A DNA stretch of 64,000 nt, taken from the NCBI RefSeq assembly GCF_000518645.1, contig NZ_JADZ01000004.1:367926-431925 (forward strand), in the 5' to 3' direction. The notes below the pieces were generated by a model. The model saw nothing but the letters and a program-made list of their open reading frames with translations, had not been told where the DNA came from and ran no database searches. Made by a program: the position numbers and the translations under genes. Numbering within the stretch: the stretch's first letter is position 1; every line of letters begins with the position of its first letter. Positions 55,968 through 63,395 of this stretch are shown here, piece after piece. The stretch is from Curvibacter gracilis ATCC BAA-807. GTDB taxonomy: Bacteria > Pseudomonadota > Gammaproteobacteria > Burkholderiales > Burkholderiaceae_C.

Positions 55968-57647
55968 TCAGGCCTTCTGGGCCTGAATGGTCTGGTGCCA
56001 CAGCAGACGCAGCACCTCGTCGGGCACCTGGCCCGCGCCTTCGATGCCCAGGGGCAGACCGCTCTGGGTCCATTTCGTCAGGGTTTTCTGCAACTGGCTC
56101 AGGGCCAGAAAATCCACCCGCCCGATGTTGTGCAGGCGCAATACCAGCGATGTGGGGGGGTGGGACTGGGCCTGGCGAAGGGTCTGGCACATGGCCTGGA
56201 ATTGGGGTTCCAGCGCGTCCAGCGTATGCCGGGCGTTGAAGAACAGCCAGTCGCCGTCCAGGCTCAGCTCCAGCGCCTGGCCGCGCCACTGCAAGGTGGC
56301 GCTGGCCCGGGGCCGCGCGATCAGCAGGCCCAGCCAGCTCAGCAGCAGCCCGCACACCATGCCGATGGCCGAGTTGTGCACCCCCAGGCCCACCGCCACC
56401 ACCAGCAGCACCAGCAGCACGGCCCGCCCCAGGGCGGGCGAGGGCTGGTGTTCGTGCAGCATCCAGCGCATCAGGGTGCGCAGGGGTTCGGTCAGCATGT
56501 CCATGGCCACCAGCACCACACAGCCGGCGAGCACGGCCTGCGGAATCAGGGCCACCAGGGGCAGGCCCCAGGCCAGCAGGGCCGCCAGGGTCAGGCCGTG
56601 GAACAGCGCGGCCAGCGCGCCCCCGTCTTGTGCGGCCTGCAACTGACTGCGGCTCAGCGAGGTGGCCACCGGCGGCAGGCACAGCAGGCCGCAGATGAAA
56701 TTGCCGGCACCGTTGACCAGCAACTCCCAGTTCAATGACAGGGGCTGGGCGGGCTGTGGGTCTTTTTTCGGGTCGGGGGTCAGCATGTTCAGGGCACTGA
56801 AGGTGTCGGCCGTGCAGACCGTACCCAGGCCCAGGCCGCCCAGGCTCAGCAGCAGCACCAGGCGGGGCTCTTGCAGCGCCGGCCAGAAGCCGCTCCAGTC
56901 CAGCCATTCGATCAGTGCGCCGGGGTTGGCCGCTGCGCTGCCCAGCGTGCGGCACAGCCCCGGATCGGGGGCCACTTCGCGCCAGACGAAATACACCGCG
57001 CAGCCGCTGACCATGCCAACCGCCAGGCCCAGGTCTTTCCAGGCTTTGCGCTTGCGAAACACGAGCTTCCAGATCAGGTTCAGCACCACCACCGAGGCGG
57101 CCACCATCAGGCCCTGCCAATTGCCCGTGGGGGCACAGTTGGCCAGCTTGCCCACTTCAGAGCTGATCATGCCGATGGCCCCGGCAAACAGCGTGGCTCC
57201 GATTACCAGGGGCGACAAGGTGCGGCCCATCCAGGGGCCGGCGCGGAACAACGCCAGCATCAGCTGCGTCAGGCCCGCCACCACCACCAGGCCGGTGGCC
57301 ACCCAGCTCAGGCCCAGCATGCCTTGGGCCTGGATGGGCGGCAGCTGCCAGCCCACCCACAGCAGCCAGCCCAACACCAGCATGGGGCTGGCGCGGGGCC
57401 CGATGAGCTGGCGCGGGCGCAGCGACAGGGCCGTGACCAGCAACACCGCCACGATCACGGCCAGCACGCAGCGCAGGCTGGTGCGGCCCACCCACAGCGG
57501 CAGATCCTGCGCCAGGTGGCCACCGGCGGCCGAATTGGCCAGCGAAAGGTATTCGTTGAAAAACACCAGGGCCCCGAGCACCCCGGCCCCGATGTCACGG
57601 CCCAGGGCGCGCCCGCTGGTGGGCTTCAACCACTGCAGCCGGTTCAT
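55968..57647 (-). CDS. SulP-like membrane transporter with STAS-like C-terminus
   Basis: A 559-residue membrane protein with about 12 hydrophobic helices (residues 20-440) in the SulP arrangement, then a soluble domain of about 110 residues (450-555) shaped like STAS: LVLRLHNIGRVDFLALSQLQKTL is the STAS helix/loop region. The transporter part retains weak SulP features (AAGGHLAQ, LPPVATSLSRSQLQAAQDGG). Anion or other substrate unknown. The start at 57647 overlaps the preceding gene by 4 bp (ATGA). A sulphate-type transporter as the last gene of a sigma/anti-sigma operon is unusual; STAS domains regulate anti-sigma factors elsewhere, so the tail might take part in the signalling (inference). 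Confidence 0.75.
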   Translation of the reverse strand: MNRLQWLKPTSGRALGRDIGAGVLGALVFFNEYLSLANSAAGGHLAQDLPLWVGRTSLRCVLAVIVAVLLVTALSLRPRQLIGPRASPMLVLGWLLWVGWQLPPIQAQGMLGLSWVATGLVVVAGLTQLMLALFRAGPWMGRTLSPLVIGATLFAGAIGMISSEVGKLANCAPTGNWQGLMVAASVVVLNLIWKLVFRKRKAWKDLGLAVGMVSGCAVYFVWREVAPDPGLCRTLGSAAANPGALIEWLDWSGFWPALQEPRLVLLLSLGGLGLGTVCTADTFSALNMLTPDPKKDPQPAQPLSLNWELLVNGAGNFICGLLCLPPVATSLSRSQLQAAQDGGALAALFHGLTLAALLAWGLPLVALIPQAVLAGCVVLVAMDMLTEPLRTLMRWMLHEHQPSPALGRAVLLVLLVVAVGLGVHNSAIGMVCGLLLSWLGLLIARPRASATLQWRGQALELSLDGDWLFFNARHTLDALEPQFQAMCQTLRQAQSHPPTSLVLRLHNIGRVDFLALSQLQKTLTKWTQSGLPLGIEGAGQVPDEVLRLLWHQTIQAQKA

Positions 57648-58039
57648 GGCCGGCCCGGGCACAGAGGATTGACCTGCACCGATTCGGCCAGTGGCCCCAG
57701 GCTGGCACGCACCGATTCCGGGCTTTGGCCCGGCACCCGCAGCTCGAAGCCGCCGCGCTCATTGGGGCCCTGCACGATGCTGGCATTGAAGTTGCCCAGC
57801 CAGCGGCCCAGGCTGCCCATGTTGGCGCCGGGCGCAAACGCCACCTCGATCGGCCCGCAGGCCGGGGCCTCGGCGCCGCGGCTGCCCCCAGTGCTGCGAG
57901 GGGCCTGTGCCTGCCAGGCCGACATCAGGCCCAAGGCCACGCCCAGCTGCACGATCAGCAGCAGCAGCAGGGCACTTTCACGCCGGCCCAGCCAGCCGGC
58001 GACCAGATTCAGGGGATTTTTCCAGGGGCTTGGCTTCAT
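57644..58039 (-). CDS. Single-pass membrane protein sharing the anti-sigma's outer domain
   Basis: A 131-residue protein with a single membrane helix (about residues 21-41) and an extracytoplasmic domain of about 90 residues. Its outer part aligns with that of the adjacent anti-sigma-like protein: Cys61 (CGPIEV) matches Cys151 (CAPWRV), the I/VxxGPxExGxF/YxL core matches, and ASLGPL...VNPLC (Cys127) matches AALGPL...ANPDC (Cys216). The Cys spacing is 66 against 65 residues. It is coupled by 4-bp overlaps to genes on both sides. It is a likely partner or decoy of the anti-sigma protein. Confidence 0.7.
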   Translation of the reverse strand: MKPSPWKNPLNLVAGWLGRRESALLLLLIVQLGVALGLMSAWQAQAPRSTGGSRGAEAPACGPIEVAFAPGANMGSLGRWLGNFNASIVQGPNERGGFELRVPGQSPESVRASLGPLAESVQVNPLCPGRP

Positions 58040-58722
58040 GGCTTTGCAGGGGGTGGGCTGGGTTGGGGGGTGGAGCAGTCGGGGTTGGCTTCCAGGTGGG
58101 TGACCAACGGACCCAGTGCGGCCTGCAACTCGGCGGCCGTGCCGGGGCCGGCCAGGGTGTAGCGGCCGGCCTCATCGGGGCCCGAGCGCACTTGCAGCTG
58201 CAGTTGCAGCAGGGCGCGCTCTTGCTGAGCCACGGTCAAATCGCTGCGCCACTGCACACGCCAAGGGGCGCAAGCGGCCGTCACGCCACGCCAATGCGGG
58301 CCTGCGCCGCGCTCGGTCACACCCTGCATCGGGGCGGTGGCGGGCCAGGCCAGCCACAGCAGGGCCGCGGTCTGCACCGCCAGCACCGACACCGTGGCAC
58401 CCACATGCTGCTGTACCCAATGGCGCAAGGCGGCCCAGAGCGGGCTCACCCCATGGGCTTGGGCTGCAGCCGGCTGCAACAGGGCGGCAAAGCGCGCCTG
58501 GGCTGCCGCCCGACCTTCTTCGGCCTGCGTGCGCGCCTGCAACTGGCCCCAGGCCGCCAGCACCCGCAGCCGCCAGGGGGCCTGTGGGCTGCGAGCCAGT
58601 TCGGCCTGCTCGGTGGCGCTCAGGGGGCGGTACAGGGCCTCGACCCAGAGGGCCTCTTCGGCGCTCAAGGGGCGCTCGTCATCCGGATCCTGCGGCGGGG
58701 GGGAAGGTGGGGTGAGGCTCAT
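58036..58722 (-). CDS. Putative anti-sigma factor (membrane)
   Basis: A 228-residue protein with a cytosolic N-terminal part (helical, about residues 18-105; no zinc-binding HCC motif), one membrane helix (about 108-128) and an extracytoplasmic domain (about 135-216) with two Cys (151 and 216), then a Pro-rich tail. Layout and position directly after the sigma gene (4-bp overlap) point to an anti-sigma factor that holds the sigma factor at the membrane until the outer domain senses a signal. Sequence similarity to named anti-sigma families is weak, so the role rests mainly on context. Confidence 0.65.
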   Translation of the reverse strand: MSLTPPSPPPQDPDDERPLSAEEALWVEALYRPLSATEQAELARSPQAPWRLRVLAAWGQLQARTQAEEGRAAAQARFAALLQPAAAQAHGVSPLWAALRHWVQQHVGATVSVLAVQTAALLWLAWPATAPMQGVTERGAGPHWRGVTAACAPWRVQWRSDLTVAQQERALLQLQLQVRSGPDEAGRYTLAGPGTAAELQAALGPLVTHLEANPDCSTPQPSPPPAKP

Positions 58723-59483
58723 GTGGGGGCTCCGGCGCGGGGCCCTGCGGCCAGGGCCTGGCTGCCCATGCATTGTTGCAGCTTCTTGAGGGCCGAGAAC
58801 ATGCGGCTCTTCACAGTCTCGACCTTGCCTAGGCCCAGGCGGGCGGCGGTCTGGGCCTGCGATTCATCGGCCAGCCGGCCGTCCACGACGGCGCGCAGGG
58901 GGGGGCTCAGTTGTTGCAGGCAGTTTTGCAGGCGCTGCAGGTCTTGCTCCTGCTCCAGCGCCACCGGGCCCGGGTGAAGCCCCTGGCGGCCGATCTCGCG
59001 CTCCAGCCACGACTCGCCCTCGGGGGTTTCGCACAGGGCTTCGAGCGACAGCTTGGGCCCGCCACGCTGCTCGGTGCGGTACAGGTCCACCAGCTTGCGC
59101 GGCACGATCTGCGTCACTAGGTAGCGCGCCAGCGCATCGGCATAGGCGCTGCTGTGGGCCGACTCGGCGCACACAAAGCCGGCTCCGATCCGCCCCCTCA
59201 CCAGATCCATCAGGGCCTGGCCGATCGCATCTTCAACCGCATGGCGGCTCAGCCCGGGGTGTTGGTAGAACAGGCGCGCCAACGCATCGCGCCGCACCCG
59301 GTCGAGAAAGCGGGTTTGGGCGGCGGGGTGGGCGCGCAGGTGGTTCAAGAAGTCAGCGAGGGCGGTCGGCACAAGGGGCGTGGGCTTGAATGAATTTGCA
59401 GACTTTGAATTGATTGATTTGATCGAAATTGCAATATTACTGGGTGGCGGGTTTATCTCTGGAGTCGTGCGATGGTAAGCCAT
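58719..59483 (-). CDS. ECF-like RNA polymerase sigma factor
   Basis: A 254-residue sigma70-family protein. Region 2 is about residues 60-140, with RRDALARLFYQHPGLSRHAVED...ALMDLV and RKLVDLYRTEQRG in the -10 recognition segment. Region 4 is about 185-235, with LSPPLRAVVDGRLADESQAQ..LGLGKVETVKSRMFSALKKL as the HTH. The N-terminal 40 residues are poorly conserved and AT-rich in DNA; the ATG at 59483 has no ribosome site, and an internal GTG is possible. The following three genes are all joined by 4-bp overlaps. It probably turns on a stress regulon; target promoters are not identified. Confidence 0.8.
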   Translation of the reverse strand: MAYHRTTPEINPPPSNIAISIKSINSKSANSFKPTPLVPTALADFLNHLRAHPAAQTRFLDRVRRDALARLFYQHPGLSRHAVEDAIGQALMDLVRGRIGAGFVCAESAHSSAYADALARYLVTQIVPRKLVDLYRTEQRGGPKLSLEALCETPEGESWLEREIGRQGLHPGPVALEQEQDLQRLQNCLQQLSPPLRAVVDGRLADESQAQTAARLGLGKVETVKSRMFSALKKLQQCMGSQALAAGPRAGAPT

Positions 59484-59500
59484 GGCGTATGGGACACGGC

Positions 59501-59545
59501 ATGGAACATCGTTCTATGGGGTAATCCGGGTTTGACCGTTAGCGT
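59501..59545 (+). promoter_or_regulatory. Promoter with lux-box-like palindrome (site B)
   Basis: Palindrome ATGGAACATCGTTCTAT at 59501-59517 with the hexamer TAGCGT at 59540-59545, whose first base is 31 nt from the palindrome centre. It faces the small lipoprotein gene starting at 59625 (about 70 nt leader). On the minus strand the same position falls inside the sigma-factor gene, so it does not serve that gene from this site. Confidence 0.6.
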
Positions 59546-59624
59546 GGGCAAAAACCACCATGAATAATTGGCTCAGTACAAGGCGGCTTGAAATAGATGC
59601 TTTTTTGTTGAGGGTGATTTTGAA

Positions 59625-59887
59625 GTGAAGAAAACCGCTTTTTTGGGTTTGGTCATCACGACCATGGCACTGATGACGACCGCTTGCTCGACTGTGACGG
59701 AAAAAATATGTTGTCGGATGCCGATCTGGTGACCAAGGCGTCCGGTGTTTTGGGCGTTGATTACAGTGAAATCAGTCTTTTGTCCAAGCACATGGATGGC
59801 ACTAATACTTATTTCCAAGTGAAGCAGAAGGGTGGCCGAATTTTTAATTGCCGGGTGAATGGTGCAACCTGCTGTCATTTGGGATGA
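59625..59887 (+). pseudogene. Small lipoprotein gene, frameshifted at an A6 tract
   Basis: A GTG at 59625, preceded by GAGGG, opens a lipoprotein signal (KKTAFLGLVITTMALMTTAC, Cys about residue 22). The frame stops at 59730. From the run of six A at 59701-59706 the -1 frame stays open to 59887 and encodes a plausible mature domain: SDADLVTKASGVLGVDYSE, then YFQVKQKGGRIFNCRVNGA and CC. One extra A at the run would join both parts into a protein of about 87 residues. It is either a true frameshift mutation, a slippage site, or a sequence error. It is driven by the lux-box promoter at 59501-59545. Confidence 0.55.
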
Positions 59888-60022
59888 CGAATCCGACGAG
59901 TTGCATGCCCAAGTGAAAACTCAGGATCAAATATTTAATATTTAAAAGCGTGGTGCAAATGATTTGCTTGGGTGCTTTAAGGTAGGTGCCCGTGGGCCAG
60001 GAATCGTTTGAAAGAAAGATGT

Positions 60023-60436
60023 ATGAAAAAATATACCGGAAATATAGCCCTACTTGGTAATGCTGTCATCGATAAAAGTTACTTTAAATATCCGGTGATC
60101 GAGCTTTCGGATGGTACTTTGCTTCAAAATATTAAGGTTCCAAAAAATCTTGATAATTTTCTTTCAAGAGCCTTCAAAATGGATTTGGTGCCAACTCTTT
60201 ATGTGGGGTGTGATAACTTCTTGTTTGGAATCGAGATTGGTGATGGTAGAAAGTACTGTGCAACACTGTCGATAATTTATCCGATATTGGCTTTAATGTG
60301 TTTGATTGTTCTTCTTCCTCTCTTTGGGCTTGGTCTTATTTTGATAAAGCCAACATTGGCTGGGTTTAATATTTACTTTTCTGGCAATGAATTAGCGTCA
60401 CAAGGTTTTAGTAAATTGCCTTGGCGTGCAGGGTGA
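60023..60436 (+). CDS. Small membrane protein, AT-rich
   Basis: A 137-residue protein of unknown family: a soluble N-terminal part (MKKYTGNIALLGNAVIDKSY...), then one or two membrane helices (about residues 80-112, LSIIYPILALMCLIVLLPLFGLGLILI) and a short C-terminal tail. The gene is far lower in GC than the rest of the window and uses AT-rich codons throughout, which suggests recent acquisition. The start at 60023 has AAAGAAAG upstream; a TTG at 60008 would extend it. It may be co-transcribed with the frameshifted lipoprotein gene. Confidence 0.65.
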   Translation: MKKYTGNIALLGNAVIDKSYFKYPVIELSDGTLLQNIKVPKNLDNFLSRAFKMDLVPTLYVGCDNFLFGIEIGDGRKYCATLSIIYPILALMCLIVLLPLFGLGLILIKPTLAGFNIYFSGNELASQGFSKLPWRAG

Positions 60437-60923
60437 GTTTCGACATTTAATAAAGAGGAGCACTTAGGTCGATTTTTTCATTTTGCCCTTTGTTACTCAG
60501 AAATTCTTCACTATTCCAATATTGCTGAAATTCTGTACGGTACAAGGCACTTGCAAATCGTGCAGGCGTCGGTCAGTGGCCTTGCTGTCAGTGGCGGGGA
60601 TGTGCCTGATAAAGACGCCAATCCCTGTTTGGGTTGTTCTTGTGCGCCTGGCGTGAAATGGGTTTGTGTTGGGAGCACCATGCGTTGCCATCAGCCAGTC
60701 GGCGATAGCTTGGCAGTCGGGTTTGAGCAAGTTGAAGGGGGCAATGGGCCAATGCAAGACCCGCCCCTGTTTAATTGAATGCCCTTTCAATTTCACAGGC
60801 AGATTTTGAGGCCTCCATGCAGGAGCGTGAGGCTGCTTGATACTGTGCTTCGGGCGCTATCCGTGATACCGCTGTGAGCGTTTTGCCATCGGATTCGGCG
60901 TGGTGACACCATTGCCAAATGCC
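60437..60923. other. No convincing gene
   Basis: A 487-bp AT-richer stretch. Short open frames on both strands (60497-60796 minus, 60551-60778 plus) show no family signal, ribosome site or codon bias I trust. I see no repeat or RNA structure of note. Confidence 0.4.
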
Positions 60924-61769
60924 TCAGCCTGCAAGGGCTGAGCTGTGTTGTTCGTTTTGAATCACAAAGGTTTGAAACGACAGGCGTTCATTGCCGGCTT
61001 GGCCGGCCCACTGAACAAAGGCCCGGTTGGTGGCGATGCGTTGTGCGTAAAAGTCGCACAGTGTGCGCCGTGTTTCCTGGGGCAGGGGTGCGCTGTTCAG
61101 TGCCTGCAGAATGCGCAGGTAGCTTTGTTCGGCCACATCACCCACCGGGCCGCGGCGCGACAGCGAGTCGGGCCGCACCACGTAGTGGTGCAGGGCTTCG
61201 TTGAGGAAACCGGCGTGGCCATTGTTCTGGGCGATCACCGAGAGGTTGAATAGCGAATCTTCGGAAAAGCGCAGGTCTTCCAGAAAGCGGGCGGGGCCGA
61301 TGCAACGGCGATCAAAAACTGGCCACAAGGGGTTATTGATCGCCAGACAAAAATCCAGGTCCTGCAGTCCCGAGGGGGTATCCGCGGCCACCATCGAGGC
61401 GGGTGCCGCGCTGCCATCGGAAAACACCACTTGGTGGTTGTCCAGGGCCAGTCCATGCTGGCGGGCCAAAGGGATCAGGCGTTCGAGTTTGTGGGCTGAG
61501 AAGTAGTCATCGCTGTCCAGAAACGCCACCCATTCGCCCCGGCATTGACTCAGGCCCAGGTTGCGCGCTGCAGACGGGCCTCGTCCCACGCCACCGGTGC
61601 GGTGGTGGCGGATACGGGCATCGCTCAGCAGGGTCGAGTAGTCGAGGCCGTCGTCTGCGACCAGGTGCAGTTCGAGGTCCACAGCTTGGTCCAGCACCGA
61701 TTGAATCGCCCGAAGCAGGCGGCCGCTCTCTTCGAAGTACACCGGCATCACGATGCTCACGGCAGGCAT
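60924..61769 (-). CDS. Family 2 glycosyltransferase
   Basis: A 281-residue GT-A glycosyltransferase. The N-terminus is VSIVMPVYFEESGRLLRAIQSVLDQ, the donor-binding region LHLVADDG, and the DxD-type motif AFLDSDDYF at about residue 90. A C-terminal helical part follows (LYNL-like segment SLFNLSVIAQNNGHAGFLNEA). It would add a sugar to a cell-surface glycan from a nucleotide sugar. It stands alone, not in a polysaccharide cluster, and carries a lux-box-like promoter 70-85 bp upstream, so it may be under the same regulators as the lipoprotein operon. Confidence 0.85.
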   Translation of the reverse strand: MPAVSIVMPVYFEESGRLLRAIQSVLDQAVDLELHLVADDGLDYSTLLSDARIRHHRTGGVGRGPSAARNLGLSQCRGEWVAFLDSDDYFSAHKLERLIPLARQHGLALDNHQVVFSDGSAAPASMVAADTPSGLQDLDFCLAINNPLWPVFDRRCIGPARFLEDLRFSEDSLFNLSVIAQNNGHAGFLNEALHHYVVRPDSLSRRGPVGDVAEQSYLRILQALNSAPLPQETRRTLCDFYAQRIATNRAFVQWAGQAGNERLSFQTFVIQNEQHSSALAG

Positions 61770-61809
61770 GGCATTTCTCCCCCTCTCCCTGTTGTTGGCT
61801 GGTCAAGGC

Positions 61810-61854
61810 ATTGCAATCGAGCCAGCGGTCCCTGTCCATGGAACGGTGACCTAT
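61810..61854 (-). promoter_or_regulatory. Promoter with lux-box-like palindrome (site C)
   Basis: On the minus strand the palindrome ATAGGTCACCGTTCCAT (61854-61838) is followed, 31 nt from its centre, by TGCAAT (61815-61810), a 4/6 match to TATAAT. This points to the glycosyltransferase gene with a 5' leader of about 35 nt. The half-site TAGGTC is the weakest of the four. The remaining bases from 61855 to 62031 show nothing else. Confidence 0.55.
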
Positions 61855-62031
61855 GGGGCCCGTGCCCGGCATGGGGGCTAGGGCCTGGGCGCTTGGGCGC
61901 GGGGCATCCGTGGATGACGAGCGAAATGGCGCCCACATGGGCGCCTTCTCCGATCAGTTTGAAATGTTTTATAGATCCCAAGGAAACTATCAAGGCTCTT
62001 ATAGCTTCTAGCGGGTCTGTTAGCGTGTGAG

Positions 62032-63000
62032 TCACGAGGCGCGCAGAGCCGCCTTTCCCGTCACCCCTAGTTTTTGATAAACACGGTGCAGTTGGTTTCT
62101 CACCGTGGCGGGGGATGTGCCCAGCTTTTGTCCGATTTCCTTGTAACTGAGGCCGTGAGCTGCCCATTCCGCCACTAGGCGCTCAGCCGCGGTGAGGTCG
62201 GTGTTTTTGTCACGGGCTTTCAATTGGATCAGTAACAGTGATTCGCTGATTTGCGCATGGGCGCGGATTCTTCGGCCCACAAAATCCATGGCGCGTTGAC
62301 CCCAACTGGTGCGAAAGGTGTCCAGAAGGACATCGGGTAGGCGGGGCTGGGTCCAGCCCGGCCATTCGTGCTCCAGCAGTTCAGCACTGCGGCCGACTTG
62401 CATCACGATATCGCCCCGCCAGTTGCAGATCAGTTGGTTGTCTTGCCCATTCTTCATGCAAGCCAAAGTTTGGGCGATATCCAAGGCCTTGAAGACATGC
62501 GGAATCACCAGGGTACCGATTTTGAGTTCATCGCTTGAGAATGGTTTATTCAGGCTGGCCCGCCAAAGTGAGAACAATTGGTATTGCTGGCCTTGCTGTC
62601 GTACGTGCAACAGGGCCTGCCGGCTTTCGAATTTTTTGGCATAGGCGTAAATCTGCTTATCGCCAATGCTGTGAATATCTTGGCTGAAGGTTTGGCCTGG
62701 CTGGCGGGTGGCCCGCTCAATCAGGCGGTCGCGCGAGCGAACCCCACCCGCCCCGCGCAGGCGATCAGAGTCGACATGGCTGACCCGGTAGTTGATTTTC
62801 TCGCGGGCATTGCCAAAGGCAAGGCACGACTGAACCCGGGTGGGTTGATCGGGCGACATCCGCGCTTCGTACAAAGCCCCGGATTCACCAGGCAAGACTT
62901 CTTGCAGTCGTTTGAAGACCTGTTCGCTCAGGGCTTGAACGCCGCCCTGATGGGCATGGTCGTACAAATCGAGCAGGGTTTGGTTGATTTTCTTGAGCAC
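62032..63000 (-). CDS. LuxR family transcriptional regulator (paralogue 4)
   Basis: A 322-residue member of the same paralogue family as the trio at 48.3-51.3 kb: sensory-domain motifs SCLAFGNAREKINYRVSH, DRLIERATRQPGQTFSQD and LWRASL; HTH LTAAERLVAEWAAHGLSYKE...LGTSPATVRNQLHRVYQKLGV. It is the most diverged of the four and lies apart from them. A lux-box-like palindrome lies 136-152 bp upstream (63136-63152), though its -10 points the other way. Confidence 0.85.
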   Translation of the reverse strand: MLKKINQTLLDLYDHAHQGGVQALSEQVFKRLQEVLPGESGALYEARMSPDQPTRVQSCLAFGNAREKINYRVSHVDSDRLRGAGGVRSRDRLIERATRQPGQTFSQDIHSIGDKQIYAYAKKFESRQALLHVRQQGQQYQLFSLWRASLNKPFSSDELKIGTLVIPHVFKALDIAQTLACMKNGQDNQLICNWRGDIVMQVGRSAELLEHEWPGWTQPRLPDVLLDTFRTSWGQRAMDFVGRRIRAHAQISESLLLIQLKARDKNTDLTAAERLVAEWAAHGLSYKEIGQKLGTSPATVRNQLHRVYQKLGVTGKAALRAS

Positions 63001-63395
63001 GCACTGACCCTCCCTGGGTTTTTATTTGTCATTTTGAAATGACTCAACCGACGCGGGTGAACTATACAAGCCGGGCACGACCGATCAGCGTTGGTCGCGC
63101 CCTTGGTTTCAAACGTATGACCGATGTGTGGTGGCATGGAACATCGTCCTATGGGCTTGTTCAATGAGGCACCCTAGCATGGGCTGGTGGCTCAGTGAGT
63201 GCTAGATCGCTGAGAGGGTGGGCATCTGTCAAGCAAAAGACCAGGGTCCATCCAGAGGGATGGTGAATATCCGCAGCTTATTTTTAAGACACCGCCTCCC
63301 ATATTTGATCTGTCCATTGGGGAGGGGTGCTGGTCGAGCATTGTGTTGCCGGCGTCGGCGCGTCCTCCTTTTTACCCACGAAAGAGGAGCCTGCA
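63001..63395. promoter_or_regulatory. Divergent intergenic region with lux-box-like promoter (site D)
   Basis: About 395 bp between LuxR paralogue 4 and the zinc-ribbon gene. It contains the palindrome ATGGAACATCGTCCTAT at 63136-63152 and TAGCAT at 63175-63180, again 31 nt from centre to hexamer, pointing right to the zinc-ribbon gene with a 5' leader of about 200 nt. The start site of LuxR paralogue 4 lies 136 bp to the left. No other open frame here looks coding. Confidence 0.6.

Noticed and set aside
55921..57120. A 399-codon open frame antisense-shifted within the SulP-like gene
   Set aside because: It has Gly/Arg/Ala-rich sequence with no family features; the other frame encodes clear membrane helices. 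High-GC shadow frame.
60497..60796. A 99-residue minus-strand frame (and a 75-residue plus-strand frame over it)
   Set aside because: No ribosome site, no recognised motif and mixed codon use; kept as empty intergenic sequence.
48277..63180. Reading the ATGGAAC motifs as -35 boxes of the local ECF sigma factor
   Set aside because: GGAAC lies on the gene-facing strand at only two of the four sites, the motif is a palindrome, and the conserved spacing is from its centre to the hexamer. No ECF-type -10 at 16-17 nt was seen.
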